NCBI GenBank assembly: GCA_002498455.1
Contig: DAHO01000044.1
Location: forward strand, 720 to 23,395
Direction of reading: 5' to 3'
Length of the DNA: 22,676 nt
Origin: Euryarchaeota archaeon UBA602
Lineage (GTDB): Archaea; Thermoplasmatota; Poseidoniia; Poseidoniales; Thalassarchaeaceae
Part shown: piece by piece, positions 1 through 8,084 of the stretch
Position numbering within the stretch: the first letter of the stretch is position 1
Layout of the letters: every line of letters starts with the position of its first letter
The notes under the pieces: model-generated
The model's input: only the letters and a program-made list of their open reading frames with translations
What the model was told of the DNA's origin: nothing
Database searches by the model: none
Translations under genes and position numbers: made by a program

Positions 1-978
1 GAATTCGAGATTCTCAAAGGCCACGTCATCTGAGTTAATCACACTAAACGCATACGGTTGAGTTTTGATTCTCAAATCCAAATTGTTCGCATTTTGGTTG
101 GCGGGAGTTTTGTAGTAGAGGCGTTGTGCAGAATCATTGTACCACCATTCTCCTTCAATATCAATCAGCTCTCGTTTTCCCTCAAGGAAGTAGGCGTGGT
201 GCTTTGTTTTCCATTGGTCGGTAGAATCAAACCCAATGGTTTCATTGCTCGCATTCCAACTTGTCACAACCCGGCTGTATGATCTAAAGGAGGCCACATT
301 CAGAACTGCGATGGCTCCAATGGGATCAATTCCACTGGCCAACAGCCCCCCTTGTGAACCGGTGGTGCTACCGGCATCGGTCAACCAACCATTGGTGTAA
401 GCATTATTGGAGTTCGTGATGGTTCCTTGTGCCCATCGACTGCGGTTGAAAACAGACTCGTCCTCAAAATTTGCATTTGGCCACCGTGCCGGAATTTGCT
501 CGGTATAATCGAGAAACAGTTGCCAACCATGCTCGGGCAAATCGACGTATTGGATGCCGTCAGCGTCGGTATGCCAGGTTGCATTGAAATCATCAGAGAT
601 ACCCATTGTTCCATCGATGACGACTCGTTCTCCAGCTGCTGCGCGAATGGTCAGGCCGTCCAAATTGTCAATGGTTGAATTCTCATAATACAGGCCCGCC
701 TTGACAATGATTTCATCATGTGCTGACGCACTTTGAATGGCTCCTCCAATGGTTGATTTTGGACATACCGAAGTGCCATTCCAGTAATCACTGCCATTGA
801 TCGCATCGACATAAATCGGCGTTCCATTTGGTCGTTCTGTGGTTTGGCAATTGGTTGCCGTGAAACTACGCGATTCAACATTGACCTGTGTTTGTTGATT
901 AAGCAGTGGAATTTGTACAGCAAGGAGCATAATGGTGACCATTGCAATGCAGTGGAATGCCTGCCGTTGGAAGACCAT
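1..978 (-). CDS. Exported right-handed beta-helix protein (5' part only)
   Basis: The frame is open from the ATG at 978 to the window edge, giving 326 residues with no stop, so the C-terminus lies outside. Residues 1-24 form a signal peptide (basic start, then a hydrophobic run ending LLAVQIPLL). From about residue 52 the protein has IYVDAINGSDYWNGT, then a TIGGAIQSA segment and IIVKAGLYYE. This is the usual N-terminal pattern of pectate-lyase-like parallel beta-helix proteins, in which a YVD..NGSD strand is followed by a helix and an IxVxxGxYxE rung. Many NxT/NxS sites fit an extracellular location. Members of this fold bind or cleave polysaccharides, but no catalytic residues can be assigned from this half. 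An in-frame TAA six codons upstream and the lack of an earlier ATG support the start. It follows the phosphorylase gene by 47 bp, with a hairpin in the gap. Confidence 0.75.
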   Translation of the reverse strand, partial: MVFQRQAFHCIAMVTIMLLAVQIPLLNQQTQVNVESRSFTATNCQTTERPNGTPIYVDAINGSDYWNGTSVCPKSTIGGAIQSASAHDEIIVKAGLYYENSTIDNLDGLTIRAAAGERVVIDGTMGISDDFNATWHTDADGIQYVDLPEHGWQLFLDYTEQIPARWPNANFEDESVFNRSRWAQGTITNSNNAYTNGWLTDAGSTTGSQGGLLASGIDPIGAIAVLNVASFRSYSRVVTSWNASNETIGFDSTDQWKTKHHAYFLEGKRELIDIEGEWWYNDSAQRLYYKTPANQNANNLDLRIKTQPYAFSVINSDDVAFENLEF

Positions 979-996
979 GAATACAATCGAATGTTA

Positions 997-1013
997 CTTC
1001 TATTTCATAGAAG
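997..1013 (-). promoter_or_regulatory. Perfect 7-bp inverted repeat before an exported-protein gene
   Basis: CTTCTAT and ATAGAAG flank a 3-nt loop. The repeat lies 18 nt before the ATG at 978 and 12 nt after the phosphorylase stop. The stem is AT-rich. It could be a leader hairpin, an operator or a terminator of the upstream gene. No T-run follows it on the transcribed strand, which argues mildly against a terminator. Confidence 0.5.
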
Positions 1014-1025
1014 CGCAAACACGAT

Positions 1026-2297
1026 TTAGAGAATATCGATTATTCTGCTGTTCGCATCGACCGGCTCATTGCTAAGGGTGATTGCTTCCTGAATCAATTG
1101 TTGGTGTGCCACCGATAGTTCTCCCCGATGATAGACCGTAATCCATGGTTCATCGACCACCATTAATGAGCCCACGTGGGCATCGAGAACAAAGCCAACT
1201 GCAGTGTCGATATCGTCACCCAACTCCAGTCTCCCTCCGCCCAGTTCCAATACGACAGTTCCCAATGCCATGGCATCGATATCGGCAATCCATCCGGGTT
1301 GAGGGACCGGGAAATCAGTGGTGTTTAGTTCTGAATCGAGAAGCCCCAATCCTTTGAGCAGGTTGTGCTCACTGTTGAACAATGACTGCTCGACACCTTG
1401 GGCGATACACATTTGCTCAAACAATGCCATTGCACTGCCATCCACCAACGAATCATGAATTCGAAACGCGCCTTCATCAATCGATTCGCAAACTCCAGTC
1501 GAATGGAGAAGGATGCCTCCCTGGATGCAGACCAATTCTTCCAAGTCAGCTGGACCCGAGCCTCGCAAAGTCTCCACCGACTCTAGAACTTCGAGGGCAT
1601 TGCCTGCAGCAAATCCGATTGGCGTGTCCATTTCGGTTAGGGTGACGCGTGTAGAAATACCCAATCCATTGCCAGTTGAGACGATCGATTCTGCCAGAAT
1701 ACGAGCTTCGTCTAGTGTTCGCATGAAGGCGGCTCGGCCGACCTTGATGTCCATCACCAGCGCGGCCAATCCCTCGGCGGCTTTCTTGGAGAGAATCGAG
1801 CCGGTGATCAGCGGTGTCGAGGCAATGAGTCCAGTCACATCCCGAATCGCATACATCCGTTTGTCCGCAGGTGCAATTTCACCGGTTTGTCCCCCAATCA
1901 TACATCCAATCGTTTGGATCATTTCCGACGCCTGTTCCGGCGTCACACTGACATCGTAACCTTGCAGAGATTCCAATTTGTCAAGCGTCCCTCCAGTGTG
2001 TGCCAAACCGCGACCGGCAATCATCGGACACTTGAGTCCACAAGCGGCAAGCGCGGGTGCAAGAATCAAGCTGACTTTGTCTCCAATTCCGCCTGTACTG
2101 TGTTTGTCTACGACCAAATGTTTCCACTCTTCGGGCCACTCAAGTACGGTTCCAGAATGGAGCATTGCGTGCGTAAGTTCCACGGTTTCACTTTCTGACA
2201 ACCCGTTATCGAAGACATTTCGCATCCAACCCTCAACTTCGGAATCGCTGAGGCGCCCATCGACGACCCCATCTACAAATGCCTGAATATCAGTCAT
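1026..2297 (-). CDS. deoA: Thymidine / pyrimidine-nucleoside phosphorylase
   Basis: The product is 423 aa. It splits thymidine (or uridine/deoxyuridine) with phosphate into the free base and (deoxy)ribose-1-phosphate in the cytoplasm. The phosphate-binding segment KHSTGG is at 65-70 and the family signature AGRGLAHTGGTLDKLES at 94-110. R152, S167 and K171, in a block reading RDVTG...STPLITGSILSKK, have the same spacing as the pyrimidine-binding Arg171/Ser186/Lys190 of the E. coli enzyme. The length matches bacterial DeoA/Pdp. Archaeal AMP phosphorylases carry an extra N-terminal domain and are about 500 aa. The ATG at 2297 overlaps the upstream oxygenase stop by 8 bp, indicating translational coupling; a TTG two codons earlier is a weaker start. 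Exact base preference cannot be read from sequence. Confidence 0.92.
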   Translation of the reverse strand: MTDIQAFVDGVVDGRLSDSEVEGWMRNVFDNGLSESETVELTHAMLHSGTVLEWPEEWKHLVVDKHSTGGIGDKVSLILAPALAACGLKCPMIAGRGLAHTGGTLDKLESLQGYDVSVTPEQASEMIQTIGCMIGGQTGEIAPADKRMYAIRDVTGLIASTPLITGSILSKKAAEGLAALVMDIKVGRAAFMRTLDEARILAESIVSTGNGLGISTRVTLTEMDTPIGFAAGNALEVLESVETLRGSGPADLEELVCIQGGILLHSTGVCESIDEGAFRIHDSLVDGSAMALFEQMCIAQGVEQSLFNSEHNLLKGLGLLDSELNTTDFPVPQPGWIADIDAMALGTVVLELGGGRLELGDDIDTAVGFVLDAHVGSLMVVDEPWITVYHRGELSVAHQQLIQEAITLSNEPVDANSRIIDIL

Positions 2298-3246
2298 CGT
2301 CAATCAATCCGATTTCGATGAGTCTTTGCCGTAGGAATTCACCAGCGGTGATACTTGGATAGAGGGCTTTACCACCGGTTCGCTCAATGAATTCGGGACG
2401 TGGTGTCAGGTCGACATCGTCTCTAGGGTGTGTGAACATGGGCATCGAATAGCGGTCGCTGTTTGCATCGGGTGGATTGACAACACGATGGGTCACGGCC
2501 TTGAACAGTCCATTGGTGAGGTTTTGCAACATGTCACCGGAATCGACAATGATGTGCTCATGATTTCCCTCCACGGCAATCCAACCCCCGTCATGATCCA
2601 TCACCTCTAATCCAGCCGCACTGGCTCCAACCAAGAGTGTGATGAAATTGATATCTTCATGTTGGGCGCTTCGGACCGCTCCATCTGGGACATCATCGCC
2701 CAATGCCGGGTAGTGCAAAATCCGTAGAATCGTGTTCCCGTCAACGGCCATATCTGGCAACCAATTGGGGCCCTTTCCCAAATATCGAGAGCATACTTCC
2801 AATAGTGTACGACTGAGTTCTTCCATCTGGATGTACAGGCCATCGACCGCTGGACCAAACTCTGGACAATCTTCAGTGGGCCAGATGTTTGTCGCATATT
2901 CTGACTTCAGTGGGTGGTCATCGGGTAACGTGCGACCTGTTTGCCAGAATTCCTTGAGGTCCGGTGCGGGATTGTCTTTGGCGTGTTCGACTCCAAATGG
3001 CACATAACCCCGCTGATTGCTGGATTGGTTCCATCGCATTTTTGTCGCATCATCCATGTTGAAGAAGGTCTCACTGACTTCGTACGCACGACCGATGTCG
3101 TCCAATGGGATTCCATGACCTGTCAAAGCGAAGAAGCCGATGTCTTCAAGCGCTTCTCCCATTTTTTCAACAAATGCATCTCTGGAATTCTCATCACCAT
3201 CGGTGTATTCTCGCAGGTCTAGAGTTGGAATCGAATCTCTTGCCAT
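2290..3246 (-). CDS. 2-oxoglutarate/Fe(II)-dependent dioxygenase, isopenicillin-N-synthase-like
   Basis: The product is 318 aa, a normal length for the family. The N-terminal domain opens with SIPTLDLREY and continues with ALEDIGFFALTGHGIP, the DIOX_N pattern. The double-stranded beta-helix core carries the iron ligands H196-x-D198 (in QHEDINFITLL) and H253 (in AVTHRVVNPP). R265-x-S267 in RYSMPMF is the usual 2-oxoglutarate carboxylate clamp. All catalytic residues are present, so the enzyme is probably active; the substrate cannot be told. I place the start at the ATG at 3246 because family members begin a few residues before IPxxDL. An in-frame ATG at 3273 would add nine residues. It sits between the giant surface protein and the phosphorylase, whose start it overlaps. 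In this family such enzymes hydroxylate, desaturate or cyclise small molecules. Confidence 0.88.
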   Translation of the reverse strand: MARDSIPTLDLREYTDGDENSRDAFVEKMGEALEDIGFFALTGHGIPLDDIGRAYEVSETFFNMDDATKMRWNQSSNQRGYVPFGVEHAKDNPAPDLKEFWQTGRTLPDDHPLKSEYATNIWPTEDCPEFGPAVDGLYIQMEELSRTLLEVCSRYLGKGPNWLPDMAVDGNTILRILHYPALGDDVPDGAVRSAQHEDINFITLLVGASAAGLEVMDHDGGWIAVEGNHEHIIVDSGDMLQNLTNGLFKAVTHRVVNPPDANSDRYSMPMFTHPRDDVDLTPRPEFIERTGGKALYPSITAGEFLRQRLIEIGLIDDD

Positions 3247-3288
3247 AATGCATCTCGTTACTCGGGTGCCCATGAATCCTTCGTGCCT

Positions 3289-6200
3289 TCACTGCTCAGA
3301 ATCGTACTTTTCACGAAGTTGTTCTACGGTCCAACCCGCATCGAGAGCATCCTGCACTTGTTGTGGTGACCAGCCCGGGAAATTGTATCCATCCAGTTGG
3401 GGCGCACCGAATACACCGTCATCGCGGCCAACGGCAACCTCTCTGGCTTCGCTTCCAGCATTGGGGCCCACACTGGTCCCATCAAGAATCACCTCACCCT
3501 GTGGTGCAACGGTCTCTTCATCATCCCATCCTTCAGAATCGAGATCCGCCGCATCATCGACCAATACTGTGCCTGCGGATTCCATCCGGCTATTGTACAG
3601 CATCAGTCCCAAAGCACCGGCCAGTCCGATGGCTGCGAGAACGAGTAGAACCAAGAACACCTGTGCAGAAGTTCGATCCATTGCATCTTCGCGGAATGGA
3701 CCTGCTTCTTCCTCTTGCTCTTCCGATGGATCTGTGTTGTCATCAGGACCGGGGGTTACGGTTTGTGTCAGCGTGCACGGGACGGTTTCATTGTCTGGAA
3801 TTCCGTCCAAGTTCGCATCTGTAGTTTGCACAGCGAGATAAGCATCGATGGCTTGTTCCCAAGCCCACAACACCTCATCACCATCATGGATACAATCGCC
3901 ATCGGTATCCGGATTTTGCGCGTCTCCACCATTTTGGTATTCCTGTAGGTTTGCCAATCCATCCCCATCTGGATCCAAGTTTTGCTCTGAGTTGGTGGTA
4001 CCCATCACCGCTGACCAAGAGCGATTCAGTTGGTTTTGCGCTTCCCAATAATCGGGCATCATATCGCCATCGGTATCGGTTGACGTATCAAATCGATACC
4101 AGTCGTCATCAAACATGAAGGTTTGATGCTGGGCGAGTTCTGGATGTTCGATGGCAATTCCCATTTCGCGATTCCTTAGGGCACTGTTACTGCCCCAGTT
4201 GATGCTACTGAACAGACTCCATTTTTCATCTACAATCAAACTCTTATCGTGTAGTTTAGTGATGTCAGCGGAGGTGTGCATGAGGCGAGCTTCTACATCC
4301 AACCCCAATGTCATGTTCAATCGATGATTGAAGTGATTCACCGTTTCACGAATATCATCATCTTGGGTAACATAGTATCCGTTGATCAGCAAGCGAACCG
4401 AAACGCTTCGATTTGCAGCACGTTCAATTGCCTCAATCAATGGATTCTCACCGTAACCCCAGTGCCATCCCAAATCAAAATATTGCAGCGCCAGGTCAAT
4501 CGAGACTTCGGCTTGATCAATCATCCAAACCAGCGATTGAATGCAATCGTCCGGACAGGTAAGCAGAATCGCACCAAACGGCCCATTGTAAGTCAAAGCA
4601 GGTGGCTCCGAAGGTCCATAATTGGTCGATGCTGTTGGTCGGACCCATCCGGTCGGACGACCCATTGAGGTGGGCACATCATCATGATTCATGATGTGCA
4701 ATTGACTCTCATTCTCATCCCACGTCATTCGGGTCATGACCAAATCGGCAACGTCCTGACTGTTGATGATAATCCCTGAATCTCGATTGCCTGCATCTCC
4801 ATCCAATGGGAATGTCGAACGCTTCCAGTTGCCGCTGCCCATCCAAACACTGTCACCATCGCGAACAGCCACTTTAGAGTGAATGTAGCGATAGGGTGCC
4901 ATAGGCGCATTTTCGCCTGCGGGCTCAACCATCCATAGAACAGTACAACCCGCATTGTGCAATTCATCAGCCCAACCTCGTTGATTTTCAGAATCTGAGG
5001 CGTCTCCCAAAATTTGTCCTTCAAGTAAAATGGTGCATTCTACACCTCGCAGAACTGCAGCTTCGATTGCCAAATACAATTCCGGTGAATCGAATTGGTA
5101 AATGTGGAGGTGCAATGAGGTGGTGGCCTCGTTGATCCAATCCACCATCTGTTGCAATGTCCCTCGGGGTGAATTTGTGGGTGTCAATGTTCCCTCGGCT
5201 CCAAAGTACCCCGAATCACAGAACAGGCTTGAACCCAATCGAAGCCAACGATATTCCCAATCAGCTGAGGTGTCGGTGTCGGGCAAAGTATCGCATCCGT
5301 CTCCCCGCATCAAGATCAATCCAGACATGTCCGAAGGTGGCATTTCAAGCGCTAAACCACTCCAACCGTCGATATCGGCAAATCCTGAACCGTACACAAA
5401 GGCGTCCACAATGGTGCTGTCGGGCGCAATCAATTGCAACGCGCCTCCACTATTAATCAGCCAAGGGGGGTCGTTGGTGAACAATGCGTTAGCATCCACA
5501 GCACTGGGGCCGCCATCCTCGATTAGGTTGGCAGGATTTTCGGAAATGACAATTGATTGTCCGGGTTCAAGAATGTAATTGACCATCAAGGAATTTTGTG
5601 TTGAATCAGATGTGAGTCGGGCAACCGTCCACCCCCCTAAGTCGACCCAAGTGTCCCCCGTATTGGTGATTTCAAACCAATCATTTTGGCGTCCAAATGA
5701 TGCTTCTGCAGGCATGAATCGGGAGAATTTGATGGTCATGCTTCCATCATATGAATGAATCAATGGATTCTCTTGACCTGGAGTTGGCCACAGTGTTTGC
5801 CTTGTTTCCGCTCCCCCATTCCGTGATTCGAGAGTCTCGCAATCAGTGCTGGTGTCCCACGTCAGTGTTTGAATCCCATTCCCATTTGGATCCACCAGGA
5901 CAATGGTTTCACCTTGATTTGTGAGGATGTTATCATCCAAATTCAGAACAACAAATTCTCCAGCCTCCAATAGCATTGAGTTGGGGGTGTGGTTCCACAA
6001 TCGATCAGGTGCAACAGCAGCCGCGCCTCCACCGGCATCTTGAACCATCCATCGAGAGAGATTGACGGCATAACCCGCAGCGTTGTGAAGTTCAATCCAC
6101 TCATTGGCCAAACCATCGGTAGGGTTGGAACATTGTGGACTGACCTCTGACATCACAACTTCAGTTGGACCGGAATAAGGTTGCTCGAAGATGTGGTTCG

Positions 6201-8016
6201 CCTCACCCGGTGTCGGCCAAGCACCGACAACCCACATCTGACTTGAACTCAGACCGGGAACCATGCTCATTCCATATGCGGAGTGGTCCCAGACCACAGT
6301 GTGAACTGTGATGCCCTCCGGATCATTGAGTTTCAGTGTGCCTTGGGCATTGGTGAGGGTGATGGATTGGCTCCCGATAGGATAGACCGCATATTCACCG
6401 GGGGCCAGAGTCGACGAAGGCAAAGCGAATCCAGATCCTGATCGCAGTTCCCACCCACTCAAGTCAACAGTTTGGTTTCCGGTATTGACAATTTCAACCC
6501 ATTCACCATCCATTCCAGTCTGAGAATCTGAACCGGTGGGGTTGGGCAAGAATTCGGAGATTCGCATTCCAGTGTCTATGGTCTCATTGTCCGTGTTTCC
6601 ATTGCCCTGGCCTGGGTTCAGTGCACCAGGTGTGTTGTATGTGGATGGCATCCACTGTCCTTCAGGCATCAATGGATCCGCCGGTACGATACTCACATTC
6701 TCATCGTATGCAGAATCCCACGAAACAAATTGTCGGATGTCACCATTGCCATCAACCAAGGAGATTGAGTCATGGATGACAATCAAATCGATTGGACCGT
6801 AAACATACAATTCACCCGGAGAGAAAGTTGCAGGCAATGGATTTGCCATCACGCCCGTACCGGTGTGGATCGCCAGTGTGGAAGGATCGATTGTTTGTGG
6901 TTGGCCCATGTCAGGGTAGTAAAATTCGACCCAAGTGCCTGTGGACTCGGGGGCTGTACTGGCGTTGATCAAAATCTCATTCATTTGAATCCCAAGTCCC
7001 GAGAGAATCGCATTCGGGGCATTGAATTGCAATGGCGTAGGCCACTTTGCCGTCAACAGGGCGTCTGCGTTACGACCCCAATCCGGAGTTGTAGCAGAGA
7101 GATTGACGTACGAATGTCCCGGTGCGGTGGGTCCCGAATATTCGACCTGATGTGTGATGTTTCCATCCGGCATGAGGAGCTTGACCTTCTCAGTACCTTG
7201 GCCATTGTTGAGCATTCCATAAGTCCGTGTACCGTTGACAGCAACGATCCGGTGCTCTCCGGGCTGAATCACCGTGCCTTGTCCCACAAGATGGGTGGTA
7301 TTCATGGCCATGGAATTGCCGGCTGCATCCTCAATGGACCAACCTGCGAGGTCGATGGCAACCTGACCGGTGTTGGCAATCTCCACCCATTCTCCACCCG
7401 GCCATGTTGCGTTGTCATCGGTCCAGTAAGGGTCGGGCATGACTTCTGTTATTCGCATTTCACTTTGCACATATTCGGGCCCAGTTGCCGTACCGCCTGT
7501 ATTTGCAGCTCCCGGTGTATTGGAATTTGAGTCGACAAAATCATCGGTTGGCAAACTCCCTGGAATTTTGCTCACATCACTGCTGGCTTGCCCGGTAGTA
7601 ACTGTATGGACCGATGTTCCTGCTGAATCGATAAGGTCAAGGATTTCTCCGGCATTGTTGAGTTTGAGTGTGCCTTGATTATTTTCAGCGATAATCGCGT
7701 ATCCTCCGGCAGGCAGAACGTAGGGGTTGGCCAAGTTGGCGAAGTCCACCCATGTATTGGCATCGATGGGGTGTGACCATGATGCATCGTCGAGTGTCCA
7801 TCCCTGAAGGTTGATATCCGTGGTGCCCCTGTTGTAGAGTTCAACCCATTCACAAGCGGGATAGGTCCCTGTATCCGTTCCCATTGGATTCGGCATCAAC
7901 TCATTGATGCAGATGTCACCACTGCATGCGGTTGATCTTCCTTCGGTGGCTTGCACCAAAGGAGAGAGGCTCATTATCAGCATTAGCGAGGTCAATAGCA
8001 GGGCTTTGCGACACAT
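3289..8016 (-). CDS. Giant surface protein: six lamin-tail-like domains, two PLD/nuclease half-sites, C-terminal anchor
   Basis: The product is 1575 aa from the ATG at 8016, which starts a clear signal peptide (MCRKALLLTSLMLIMSLSP). Six lamin-tail-like repeats follow at about 35-172, 187-327, 342-467 (divergent), 484-607, 620-749 and 761-940. Typical ones read INELMPNP...EWVELYNRG...INLQGWTLDD and several end in (N/P)TPGxxN. Two phospholipase D superfamily halves follow, with HxKxxxxD motifs H1046/K1048/D1053 (then GSGNW) and H1256/K1258/D1263. Aspartate-rich thrombospondin-3-like repeats (DTDGD, DPDGDGLA) occupy about 1312-1410. A membrane segment lies at 1452-1474, then a roughly 100-residue acidic tail ending with a doubled GW(S/T)xxQ motif. 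The superfamily contains phospholipases and endonucleases, and both active-site halves look intact. An in-frame ATG at 8085 overlaps the previous stop (TGATG) but would put 23 unlikely residues before the signal peptide. Confidence 0.85.
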   Translation of the reverse strand: MCRKALLLTSLMLIMSLSPLVQATEGRSTACSGDICINELMPNPMGTDTGTYPACEWVELYNRGTTDINLQGWTLDDASWSHPIDANTWVDFANLANPYVLPAGGYAIIAENNQGTLKLNNAGEILDLIDSAGTSVHTVTTGQASSDVSKIPGSLPTDDFVDSNSNTPGAANTGGTATGPEYVQSEMRITEVMPDPYWTDDNATWPGGEWVEIANTGQVAIDLAGWSIEDAAGNSMAMNTTHLVGQGTVIQPGEHRIVAVNGTRTYGMLNNGQGTEKVKLLMPDGNITHQVEYSGPTAPGHSYVNLSATTPDWGRNADALLTAKWPTPLQFNAPNAILSGLGIQMNEILINASTAPESTGTWVEFYYPDMGQPQTIDPSTLAIHTGTGVMANPLPATFSPGELYVYGPIDLIVIHDSISLVDGNGDIRQFVSWDSAYDENVSIVPADPLMPEGQWMPSTYNTPGALNPGQGNGNTDNETIDTGMRISEFLPNPTGSDSQTGMDGEWVEIVNTGNQTVDLSGWELRSGSGFALPSSTLAPGEYAVYPIGSQSITLTNAQGTLKLNDPEGITVHTVVWDHSAYGMSMVPGLSSSQMWVVGAWPTPGEANHIFEQPYSGPTEVVMSEVSPQCSNPTDGLANEWIELHNAAGYAVNLSRWMVQDAGGGAAAVAPDRLWNHTPNSMLLEAGEFVVLNLDDNILTNQGETIVLVDPNGNGIQTLTWDTSTDCETLESRNGGAETRQTLWPTPGQENPLIHSYDGSMTIKFSRFMPAEASFGRQNDWFEITNTGDTWVDLGGWTVARLTSDSTQNSLMVNYILEPGQSIVISENPANLIEDGGPSAVDANALFTNDPPWLINSGGALQLIAPDSTIVDAFVYGSGFADIDGWSGLALEMPPSDMSGLILMRGDGCDTLPDTDTSADWEYRWLRLGSSLFCDSGYFGAEGTLTPTNSPRGTLQQMVDWINEATTSLHLHIYQFDSPELYLAIEAAVLRGVECTILLEGQILGDASDSENQRGWADELHNAGCTVLWMVEPAGENAPMAPYRYIHSKVAVRDGDSVWMGSGNWKRSTFPLDGDAGNRDSGIIINSQDVADLVMTRMTWDENESQLHIMNHDDVPTSMGRPTGWVRPTASTNYGPSEPPALTYNGPFGAILLTCPDDCIQSLVWMIDQAEVSIDLALQYFDLGWHWGYGENPLIEAIERAANRSVSVRLLINGYYVTQDDDIRETVNHFNHRLNMTLGLDVEARLMHTSADITKLHDKSLIVDEKWSLFSSINWGSNSALRNREMGIAIEHPELAQHQTFMFDDDWYRFDTSTDTDGDMMPDYWEAQNQLNRSWSAVMGTTNSEQNLDPDGDGLANLQEYQNGGDAQNPDTDGDCIHDGDEVLWAWEQAIDAYLAVQTTDANLDGIPDNETVPCTLTQTVTPGPDDNTDPSEEQEEEAGPFREDAMDRTSAQVFLVLLVLAAIGLAGALGLMLYNSRMESAGTVLVDDAADLDSEGWDDEETVAPQGEVILDGTSVGPNAGSEAREVAVGRDDGVFGAPQLDGYNFPGWSPQQVQDALDAGWTVEQLREKYDSEQ

Positions 8017-8020
8017 CGGA

Positions 8021-8056
8021 CTCACCGCAGGGCATAGCCCTGCGCTCACGCGTGAG
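8021..8056 (-). promoter_or_regulatory. Tandem inverted repeats abutting a GGTGAG ribosome-binding site
   Basis: Read on the minus strand, a perfect 12-bp palindrome CTCACGCGTGAG (8056-8045) is followed directly by an 8-bp hairpin. Its arms are CGCAGGGC and GCCCTGCG with loop TAT (8044-8026). The last G of the hairpin begins GGTGAG, a ribosome-binding site 4 nt from the ATG at 8016. The first CTCAC can pair either inside its own palindrome or with the GTGAG of the ribosome-binding site, so two exclusive folds are possible. This is a leader candidate for the giant surface protein. Confidence 0.55.
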
Positions 8057-8084
8057 GGTGTCTCGCCCTTAGTGCCTCCGCACA

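Noticed and set aside
1..6. GAATTC at the first six bases
   Set aside because: It is an EcoRI site that could mark a clone end, but one six-base match is no evidence, and the beta-helix frame runs straight through it.
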